The translations under genes were made by a program, and so were the position numbers. A stretch of DNA of 64,000 nt, from contig JAYKAV010003066.1 of the NCBI GenBank assembly GCA_035582835.1, positions 805,315-869,314 on the forward strand, given 5' to 3'. The notes below the pieces were generated by a model. It was not told the origin of the DNA. It made no database searches and saw nothing but the letters and a program-made list of their open reading frames with translations. The DNA comes from Phoebastria nigripes. Taxonomy: Eukaryota; Chordata; Aves; Procellariiformes; Diomedeidae. Shown here piece by piece: positions 51,030 to 60,311 of the stretch (within the stretch, counting starts at the first letter, position 1; each line of letters begins with the position of its first letter).

Positions 51030-51160
51030 ACCATGTTTGAGATTGAGGAGGTGATTCTTAAAAATCAACCAGCTCTGCTGGATCCCTCTTCTCTCCAGGG
51101 CCGTATCCCATGGGACTCTTCCAACGAAGTTCTTGAACAGGCCAAAGTCTATCCCAAATA
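51030..51160 (-). mobile_element. Decayed CR1 LINE fragment, ORF2 endonuclease end
   Basis: Read on the minus strand, the translation contains DFGLFKNFVGRVPWDTALER and then QQSWLIFKNHLL. These align with the conserved block at the end of the CR1 ORF2 endonuclease domain. The left-edge copy at 1-559 ends in the same block, so the two are homologous over this short region. Sequence upstream of DFGLF (51160-51287) keeps an open frame but is too diverged for me to align. The subfamily is closer to the chicken-type CR1 wording, with WLIFK rather than WTFFK. It is a truncated, inactive fossil. Confidence 0.72.
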
Positions 51161-53973
51161 GGGGATATAGAGGTCCTAAGATATCTCTATAGTCTTCCGA
51201 GGTATTGCAAGACAGACACGAGGTCACCAGACATTCACTCAAATTAAAGTAGCCTTGATAGTCACCTGGCCCTAAGCTCACAGGCATGGTTTAAGATAAC
51301 ACTTACTCTGTGATGAATTGACATCATTAGTCTCAGTATCTGCTTTGGATTCCCCCTTTCAAAATAAACAGTTAAACAAAATTCATATTTTGAACAATAC
51401 AGTTTGAGGTAACCTTTGTTCCCCATCAGGAAACCTAGAGGCTCCGTGCTGATCCCATGCTGGTTTCACAAAAGGCCAGCCCCACTAGCTCTGTGAATGG
51501 CATCAGTCCTGCAAACAGCAAAACACCTGCTCAGCTGTGACAGCTCTGTGCTATTTAAAATTTAATGCATGCTCAAGGACATCAAAAATCAGGCCCCTCA
51601 TCAGATTAAGCTCAGTCCAAGTAAATGTAACCTACTGTCATATTTACATATGTTAATTCTGTCACAGAATGGAGAAGAGCATCTCAGTAATAACTACACT
51701 TATGCTAATAAAACCAAGGTGTCTAGAGAGGATAATTACTCTATGACCTTGCTGTTTCACAGTGAATGACCTTGTAAGATTGGGGAGTAGAGGTGGTTGA
51801 AAATGTTCTGGTAGAATGTTCTTCCATTAGAGAATGATCCCAGAACTGGGACATTGCACAAGAACATATACATTGTCCTGAAGATTCTGGCACAAAATTA
51901 TTGACGTTGTTTGTTTGAATAATTCTGCAGCTTGCAGCTTAATGTGATCACAAAGCTCTGTTTAAACTAATACATCAGGATTTGAAATGCATAAGGTACA
52001 GTGTAAAGTTCAAAGCAAGAATCTAGGAATGGAGACTTTCAGTAAAGTCATGTCAATGTTTCTCACACTTTTTAATTTGCTCTGTGAAATTTTTTTACTT
52101 TCCACTCCCAACATGAAGATGGAATGAAAGGTAGAATGTTTTTCATTTTTTAACTACAGGTACTTAAAGGAATGTATTACCAAGGCAAAAGGCAGACCAG
52201 CATCTCCTAGATAGGCAAAAAGGTGTCAGCGTAATTATTTTGGACTTCTTTTCAATTTATATAATTAAGGCACTGAGNTGATAGCAGTGTTCTCACGGTT
52301 TGGGAAGAAATACCTGCATTCTGCAGAGAAAACAGATGATTTATCAAACTCTGAAGATAATCAGCATATTTACATACACACATTTATGTTTGACTGCCAA
52401 TTTCTGTTTCCCAATTAAAGTGGTTTATTTGACTGTTATCTTTAGCTAATTAGTACTTATTTTAGGGAGTGAATACAGAGTAGGTTTCATGGGAAAGTAA
52501 ACTCATTGGCTCCAAGTAGGGGGAATAGCTTGACGGCTGAAAGAGAATTGCCCCAGATAATGAATTCCTACATGTTTTGTAATGTAGTCTAATGCCTCAT
52601 GCAGCTACTAAACTCCCAGATGGCCCAGCAGAGNCACATACTCATCAGGTGACATATTAGCCAATTTAAAAGATAATTAGTAAGCACCACTCTTTCTGTA
52701 TTCTTTAAGCATTAGGAAGACTCACATTCTACTCTTTTATGTACTGGCCTCCAATTCAAAACATATGGAGCAATTTCTTTTTTTTTTCTAGAGGTGCTGC
52801 TCTCTTGCTGCTCCCACTGGCTTCAGCACATACTTACTTGCTAAAGATGCTGCTGTGCATTTTTGCTAGTGCGGCTTTGTTTTGCCAAGCATCTTCACTT
52901 CTTAAGGTAGTCACACTGTCACACTGTCAACAGGCTGTTGCAGATGCCTGTTCCAGGTTTCAGACTAGGGGCAATTTATTATTATCTTTCTTATATCAAC
53001 AGTCCCGATGCTTTACTTCGCCAAGACAGGTATGATTCAATTACTGGAGAATGTCAGTGCTGTGTATGTGTTGGCATGAGCACAAGCCAAAAGTTTGGTA
53101 AAATTATTCACCAAAACCAGGAGGCAGATGAGGAAAGTCCAGGAAATGGGTCCAGAGTCTGGTTTAATTCTGAACCACAGTATGGACCTGGCTCCTCTGG
53201 GTTCCCATCTTTCTAGACAATCAGATAAAAACTGAGTAGCCCCAACAAACTGCATGTATAACTGTCTATATAGCTGAGTGAGTCTAGCTCTCCCTTAGGA
53301 GATTTAGGCTGGGCAGGCTCTGAACCAAAGGGCACAGCTGCTATGTTCTGGTGTTAAATAGATCACTAGATCCCTCTCCGCAAATCATCCCAGCCTGATT
53401 TCCTTCCCCAAGCAGCAAACAATGAAAGGTGTGAAGTATTGGGCCAACTCTATGGGAGGGATGTGCTGGGACCTGATGCTCCACCACCTGGATTTCAGAC
53501 AATTTAGCCTAGATCTGCTTTGCATGCCTTGAGTACCCAACCCTACAGTTAATTTCTCCATAGAATATCCACATCCGTTCCAGCAACTGTTTATAACTTG
53601 GAAGAGTTTTAAGTATAGTCAACATACATAAAATAGTTGCACATACTGGATTCAGTTGTCTGTCAAAAGATCTGTTTAGATCTTTTGATCACAGCTGTTC
53701 TTTCCTCCATTTTTTTTATCCAGCTTTTATACACTTTTCAGTCAAAAACTTCACTTTTTTCCGGTTTGGTCATACCTCAGTCTCCATTTTCTACCATTAA
53801 AATCTTGACAGCACAATTATATAGGTATTATAAAGAGTAAATTCCATTTGAATACATTGTCATCCACCTACCAGTTAGTCTCATATAAGTGCTTGAGCAG
53901 CAGTGTTTAGTAGCAAAATCCTAAGCCTACCTCTGCATCTGTAATTATCTCATGTTAATCCTTTATATGTAAT
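51161..53973. other. Noncoding sequence, no gene recognised
   Basis: This is AT-rich DNA. The segment at about 52240-52480 (ATATAATTAAGG, CCCAATTAAAGTGG, TAGCTAATTAGTAC) has the look of a homeodomain-site-rich noncoding element. A 98-codon frame at 52739-53035 starts across a poly-T stretch and has no motif. Confidence 0.5.
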
Positions 53974-54528
53974 TTGGGCAGACCCACAAACATCTGCNCC
54001 TCTTTGCTCTGTAGCATGTGGTTCCTGCTGAGTTCAGTGACATATGGGGGGAGCAGTCGGCGATCCCACTCCTCTCCCCGAATTCAGGACCTGGAGCTTT
54101 TGCAAGATGTTTGCATTTCTGGATGGTTTGGCCTTCACTCCAGGCAAACCACTGTGACACTGGAGGGTGTGATTTTCCCAGGCTGCGGCAGGGGTGGCAC
54201 CCGGCTGATCAGCTGGGGTGTTTCCATGCTTTGCCATTGCTTCTCTTCTTTGTTATACTTATATACTTTGATATACATCAATCTCTTCTCAGCTTTCGAG
54301 GCTGCTCTTCTCCAACAGCCGGTAATTGTCCACCACAGAGTTGTTTATAGCTGTGCAGCCACCGTTTACAACCTGTGCTCCAACTTTCAAGTCCTTCGCT
54401 GTTATCCCACACTTAAACAGCACGTCAGACCGAGGGACACCTGGTGCCAAACTCCGGTTCAGACAGCAAAGTCCCACAGCGAGCTGATAACAAGCCTAGC
54501 AGGACAGGAGAGGGGCCTGGCAGCATAA
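53974..54528. other. GC-richer segment of unknown nature, open on plus strand, TATA-like on minus
   Basis: The base composition differs clearly from the AT-rich flanks. A plus-strand frame is open for 184 codons with no recognised domain. The minus strand also has frames, plus a TATATAAG box at 54265-54258. Downstream of that box on the minus strand is GC-rich sequence with GCCGGGTGCCACCCCTGCCG wording, which is reminiscent of retroviral LTR leaders. Alternatives are an unclassified LTR or retroposon on the minus strand, a noncoding conserved element, or an exon. I cannot name a family and see no flanking duplication. Confidence 0.3.
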
Positions 54529-57404
54529 GGGAGAGTTAGCAAAAAGCCTGTGGCCGCTCTTACTGGGATTGCTACCTCTCAAATGCGTAAGGAGTATTTT
54601 CTGTCAGAGCGATGTTCTAATTACATACCTCCCCCGTCACCATAAGGAAGGGATTCACAGGCTCTGCCCTTTCCAAACTCCATACTCAGCGGCTGATCAT
54701 TGCACACGCTGCTGATGTGCAGCGGTTCTTTGTCCCTGGTGGGAAAAGCAGGAAAAATGGTGGCAAATTCCCTTCCCCACCTTCAGAAGTACCAAACAAG
54801 TTGAGCCTCAGGAACTTCCAGTGCGCTGGCAGGGAGCTACCACTGAAATTTCTGTCTCTGTGTCTCCGCTTGGAATAGGTCCCAAGTGTAATCACCTAGG
54901 TGTCTGTTGTGGGTTGCAGAAATGCGGGGAAATATCTGGATTTCATAAGCTGCTGCTTCTGCACTCCTTCAAATTAAGGGCAACCGTATAGATTTCTGTG
55001 AAATGTTGGTGGGGAAAAAAAAGCTCGCAGACTTAGAGGTGAAATTTGTCACAGCTGTGAACGTATACACAGCCAAGTGTTAAAACCTTGAAAAGGAGAT
55101 TACATGTGTAAATGAGAGGCATTTCAAAGAGACAGCAACAGAAGTCTGTGCAGTAAAAATTAGGAATACTATGTAAAAGATGTTATTCTGAAGAGGAAAC
55201 TTACAGCTTCCCGTGAACGGAGCAAAGTTTAAACCATAATGAGTCTTGTTGATGGACTAGCGGTTTTGCCTATTGAAAGTACATTGTTTATAGTAACTTG
55301 TTTATACTAAAAGTATTATGTCTATGAAACTCTAATGATCACAGAGTCAATGGCTCAAATACTAGAAGACAAAGTTTTAACTGTGTGTTGGAGAGCACGT
55401 AGTAATAATTGGACTTACAATTTACAACAAAATTATGAAACAGATTTGTTCTCAGATACCTGTGACATTCAAAGGGAAGAGTCTAACAGAAGTTTTGCTG
55501 TCCTTAACGTCTTCAGGCATCTGCCAGAGGTTTTGAATTATACTGTGCTTATTGAAATAGGCAGCTTTTGGCCCTGAATTTTGGAGACAGGTTCGTTAAC
55601 AGAAACAATACTGTTATGCTGACTTCCACCAGCTGAGAATCTGTCTCTTCAGGATGTATTACAACCTCATGTCACAATATGAAAAAATATATATCAAAGA
55701 CAAATCAAGGTGGTGGAACGGCAATGGGTCTGAGCCCAGTGTCGTTGCTCAGGAATAGCTCTGACAGGTGCCCAGCGGGTGCTCTCCTTCAGTAGGAGAT
55801 GCAGTATTTGCTTCAAAGAGCAAAACCAGCTCTCCCTGAAATCGATAGAGACACCCACGCCNACTTCAGTGGGAGCTGCATCAGACACTGGTGACCAGCT
55901 CTAAAGTTCAAAGGCATTTCATCAATTTTCAGCTGGAGAAGGGGTGCTCAGCAGGACACAGCTCAGGCCTTAGGAGTAAATGCATTTACATCTGGTTGGT
56001 GAATAATTCTATTCTAATGTATATTTTGCACTACAATATTTATGAATACGTCTGGTAGGAACCTACAAAGTGTGTAATAATGTGGTACCCAGAAGAATGA
56101 GGTAATTTTCAGTGCATCTCAAATAAAGTAAGTTGAGAGAAGTTTAAAGAGGTTTAGTGGCAATACTCTGAAAAATCTGTACAGACTACTCTTTCAACAT
56201 GGCAAGAATTATGTATAAGATTTAGGGAATAATTATATTCGTTAAATTAATGGATGAAAGCTTATATATTGCAGGAGTCTCCTCCTACTCAGCATTCCTA
56301 TAAATTATAAATAACATTCAATTGAGTGTGACTCCATAGAGAAGACAGTGCCCTTAATCTTCAGATGGATTTCAAGCTTATGCCTTTATTAATCAGAAGA
56401 GAAGGAGTTCTTTTCAACATGTTTTAAATTTTTGCAGGAAAAAGAAAAGAAAAACTACACATTTTAGGTAGAGAGTAAAAGTGAGATTTCTTTCCCAGAA
56501 CCCCTACAATGAAGAAATAGAGATTTTGCACGTTCCTATATAACAAAACTATTTAGAAAGAAAAATAAATGTACATTTTGCATCCTGGTTCTAATTTAAG
56601 ATTCAGAGGTTATAGTTGCTTTCAATTCCGGACAGCCCAAGAGCTTTATTAGTTTTGGTTTTGAGCAAACTTATAGGAAAAGCATTGTAAGTTCAAATCT
56701 GAGATCAAGGCAAGATTGGGCTTGATTCTGTTGTGTGGTGACAAAACATACCATTTCTTCATGTTCTTCTGATGTTCTTTTGTGTCTATAACTAATGATG
56801 TATGTCATGTAAGACCAGTTGAGTTTCAATACAAGACTCTGCTGAACTGAGACTGGGTTTGAAAGGAGGATCCTTAGGCAAAATTGTCTGTATCTGTGCA
56901 AGGCACCAAGGCCCTTCATGTTCCAGAGCTGACCTGTAATTATAACTGTAGGTTCAGATTCAAGTCAAATGATTCAGTATGAAGCACTTAAAAATTTGAA
57001 GACATTATATTTTGAGGTTCCATTACTAAATCCCACTTCCTTCTCCCCCTTCCCCTACACAGGAGTGCTTTATGACTTTTTTTTTATGATTTTCCATTAT
57101 AAGTGGTGCTTTTCTGGTCTCCTTTCCCTTTTTCCTTTCATAACCCCCGAATGTATTACTTTGTTCAGACATTAAAAAGCTGCAAGTATTATAATAAAAC
57201 TGCTTAAAATCATTGGAAAGAAGCACTGGAGCACAGGACTTTGCATTCCAGATCGTAAAACCAACACAAATAATTTAATTCAAATTGGGAGGACTGTAAC
57301 TCACTGTTCACCAGAGGGGCCTGCTGCTGATCCATATTTTATGGAACGTACATTTTTAATGAATAAGGAATGGCTTTCCATTTCGAAATGGAATGAAATA
57401 CTGA
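54529..57404. other. Noncoding sequence, no gene recognised
   Basis: Nothing codes recognisably. Old repeat-like wording is noted at 55834-55885. Short frames at 55335-55577 and 56671-56919 have no supporting context. Confidence 0.5.
55834..55885 (-). repeat. Possible remnant of an ancient amniote repeat
   Basis: On the minus strand the phrase GCAGCTCCCACTGAAGTNGG, followed by GTGTCTCTATCGATTTCAGGG, resembles a very old dispersed amniote motif built on CTCCCATTGAAGTCAATGG and its inverse. The two arms TGAAGT and ATTTCA form a short inverted repeat. The match is by memory and short, so this is tentative. Confidence 0.25.
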
Positions 57405-57417
57405 TTGTTCTGTAATT

Positions 57418-57452
57418 TAAAAAAAAAAAAAAAGAAAAAAGAAAAAAGAAAT
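57418..57452 (+). repeat. A-rich tract ((GAAAAAA)n-like)
   Basis: A poly-A run passes into GAAAAAAGAAAAAAGAAA. This is simple-sequence DNA and may be the decayed tail of a retroposon that is no longer recognisable. Confidence 0.75.
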
Positions 57453-57514
57453 CTCTCGCTGCTCCTGGCTGCAGTGACACACTTGATTGCTCGTTTCCCT
57501 TGTAGGTCAGTTCT

Positions 57515-57614
57515 GTCGCCTCATTTCCCCCCTTCCCCAAAGAGCACTATGCACCCCCTCATTTTTCCCTCCTCCTCCTTCTTACTCCCCCCTCTCCCCT
57601 CCCCTTTTCCACAG
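57515..57614 (+). other. Pyrimidine-rich tract ending in acceptor-like CCACAG
   Basis: About 100 bases of C/T-rich sequence, including CCTCCTCCTTCTTACTCCCC, end in TTTTCCACAG/GTACC at 57614. It has the form of a strong 3' splice acceptor, but no exon with a donor or recognisable protein follows. The 152- and 107-codon frames here reflect the biased composition. Confidence 0.3.
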
Positions 57615-58369
57615 GTACCATCCCAGGACTATTGCTCCTTCCCCTGACCTCCCCAGGGGTGCCCACAGCACTTCCCAGGGGGGCGTTGCCTCCACGTCCA
57701 GGGAGGGCAGAACAGATTTTCCCTATCAACACTTGTCTCGGCCATCTGTGCTGGACTCCTCCACACTTTCACTCCCTGAACAGGGGTGTTATTCAGAAAC
57801 CAGGACCCCCCTCCATAAATCCACGTGCCCTTCTTTGCCCAGACCCCTTTGGGCAGGGCAGTCTAAAGAGACGATTGTTACCCTGTGGCTGGAACAAGTG
57901 GGGTTTGTGCTGGGAGCTTCATCTGTCATTGTGGGTTTATTTTGATTTAAGGTAGCTACTCTACTGTTCTCAGATTGCCTTTCACTCTTATAAAGGGTGG
58001 TGTAGATTGATGGCATTGGCAAAACAACACAAGGAAAGGCGAACTGCAGATGCCAGCTCCCTGCCTGGCCTGAAGAGAAACTTTCTCNTTTCACAAGCAC
58101 CATACAAATGCCCAGTCATCCATTCCCTAGCAGGAATAAGGGAGAAATTATCCCAGCATCTGGCACGTTGCCAGCATACCGCAGGGATTCATATACTATA
58201 CGTAGCGGCACTGCATTTTGTATATTTTGACACCCAAACTTTTCTGCAAGAGCCACCGCTGGGTCTCTTTCATCGGCCTTGGGCCCTTGCAAAAGGGAAG
58301 GGGAGGATTTCGAAGGCCGGTTAACAAGAAGCCTTTCCGCAGAAGAAAACCCTTCCAGGGGCTAAAACC

Positions 58370-58580
58370 AGAGGAAACCAAACTTTCCCTCGCCAAGCGC
58401 CGGCCGCGCAGGGGGCGGGCAGCGCCCCTCAACGCCGCTCCTCTGCCGCCCTCTGCCGAAGCGCCCGCGCCAGCGCAGCGCCCGCGCCAGCGCAGCGCCC
58501 GGGACCGGCAGCGCCCGGGACCGGCAGCGCCCGGGACCGGCAGCCGCTGTTACCTCCTGCCCCCGTTTGCTGCGTCTTCA
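58370..58580. promoter_or_regulatory. CpG island, possible promoter
   Basis: CG dinucleotides are dense (GCGCCGGCCGCGCAGGGGGC and the repeats that follow), whereas flanks for tens of kilobases are CpG-poor. It contains an Sp1-type GC box (GGGGGCGGGC, 58411-58420) and tandem 16/17-bp repeats. On the minus strand a good donor, CAGGAG/GTAACAG, occurs with the exon side ending at 58554, so a first exon transcribed leftwards is possible. No TATA box and no coding exon is identifiable. In birds such islands usually mark promoters of housekeeping or developmental genes. Here the associated gene, if any, is not visible. Confidence 0.65.
58461..58542 (+). repeat. GC-rich tandem repeats: 17-bp unit x2, then 16-bp unit x3
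   Basis: GCGCCCGCGCCAGCGCA occurs at 58461-58477 and 58478-58494. GCGCCCGGGACCGGCA occurs at 58495-58510, 58511-58526 and 58527-58542, with all copies exact. The two unit types share their first six bases and their last two, and are probably derived from one another. Exact identity suggests a recent or unstable minisatellite. Confidence 0.92.
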
Positions 58581-58584
58581 GCTG

Positions 58585-58599
58585 TTTTTTTTTTTTTTT
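58585..58599. repeat. Poly-T tract beside the CpG island
   Basis: A run of 15 T follows CTTCAGCTG. It produces the lysine run in the minus-strand frame across the island. Confidence 0.8.
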
Positions 58600-60000
58600 A
58601 GCCTCATTACACAGACTGCCATACTCTTCCTCCAAAGAAACAGGACCTGCACAGCACACAAAACTTTTGTACATGGATTTTGCTCTGTAGTTCTTCGCGT
58701 ACTCTTTTCTTCCAGTTCACAGAAGTAGGGNGTGACTAAGCCTTTCCTGGTGATTGCAAAACTCCAGGTGTTTGAAAAAGAAAAATCACTCCATAGTTAG
58801 TTCTCCTAACAAAACGCAAACAAGATGAATGAATTAATAAATTCTGATGACAGCATCTAGGCAGCTGTTGTCAGTCCTATGTTAAACCTGACTAGTAAAT
58901 GGGATATGGTTATTCCACTTTAAAGAGTATCTTGGAGGATTTTTGGATCAGGTCTGCCTGTCAGCTGCATCTCAATTAATTTTGTATTATAGAAAGTAGC
59001 AGTACGGAGACCAGCAGCCAATGCAATTATTTACGTCCTACTGACACGATCTTCTGGTGCAACAGCACTTCAAAAATAGTAATTCACATTAGGTGAGTCA
59101 TATGCCTTCCCTTTAAAATGCAGACAGTATGTGTATATGGCCATGCAGCACCCTAAAACAGACTACTGCAGTCCTACTGGTTTAAATCCCAAGGTTACTT
59201 AAAATTAATTTAAAGCTTCATATCTGACCAGCACGTACAGCACATGAGACATTTTCCATTCTCCACCAATAAAACACTCATTATAATCTCCAGGTCCATA
59301 TTCTTTTCTTACTGCAAAGCCAAAGGCAGAATCTGACTTCTTGCATTTGATGAATGTTCTTGCTGGAGCAGGAAAGTAAGAAGCCCGCTTGCAAACTCCC
59401 CAGCTGCTGCAAAGTCCAGATCTCTATTTTGGACTCGTCCTTCCTTCATGCACTGAGTTGCCAGTTGTTCACTCTAATGAGCATGCCCATCAGTCACATT
59501 TCAACAGTCCTGCACAGAGGGCATTTGGTTTTATCTTTACATACTAAAGTGCAGTATTTTTCTAAGACAATAAATTTGAAATCAAGAGGGAACACTTAAC
59601 CAGTTCCACAAGGTGGTATCTCTCTCCCTGATCAAATGTGTGATTTATATATAGCAGGTGAGAAAGTGAGTCCCAAGAGGGTGATGAGGGAAGACTAATG
59701 CTACCTTTACATCATGGTTAACCTGTAAAAAGAATCCATTTAAGCCTGGAGATTTGATGAGCCTTTTCAATTGCACATTTATTCAGCTACAGATTGATTT
59801 TAAAATATGTTAGCTGGCTCTTTCGAGGACAAGTGGTGCTTCTAATCAGTTCCACCACAAAACTAGATACTGTTTACATACTATAACTGCAGGCATCCTT
59901 GACTTCTGTGGATTTGCATTCCACAGATCTCTGTTGCTTTTTTCTTCTGGTACTGTTATGGCATTATAGAAGCAGAAGACTCATCTGCCAGCACTAGTGA

Positions 60001-60032
60001 TCTTTTTCTTTTTCTTTTTCTTTTTCTTCTTT
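60001..60032. repeat. (CTTTTT)n microsatellite
   Basis: About five copies of CTTTTT end in TTCTTTACTG. On the minus strand they read as a lysine run, which explains the apparent basic frame there. Confidence 0.9.
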
Positions 60033-60265
60033 ACTGTTGCTCTCTGCTTTCTGTATTCCTGACGTGCACAAGATTTGTTAGAAACATATTCACTAATTGG
60101 TGTTACTGGTTTGCTCTGCTGCAGGGTGTACTGTGAGAATGTGCATTTTAGAGAGAAAAAGGAAATCAATGACTTTCTAGCAGTCTGTACACCATTTTCA
60201 AATATCTTCTACCCTACATCCAATTCAGTATCCCAGAGCAGGCAAGAAACTGGGTGAAAAATCAG

Positions 60266-60311
60266 TGGAAATAATGTTACTAACTGCATGGAAATAATGT
60301 TACTAACTGCA
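60266..60311 (+). repeat. Perfect 23-bp tandem duplication
   Basis: The 23-bp unit beginning TGGAAATAATGTTACTAACT occupies 60266-60288 and is repeated without change at 60289-60311. This indicates a recent local duplication or a minor assembly artefact. Confidence 0.92.

Noticed and set aside
57487..57955. 152- and 107-codon frames in the pyrimidine-rich region
   Set aside because: Proline- and serine-rich translations reflect C/T-biased sequence. Two phases and the opposite strand are all open.
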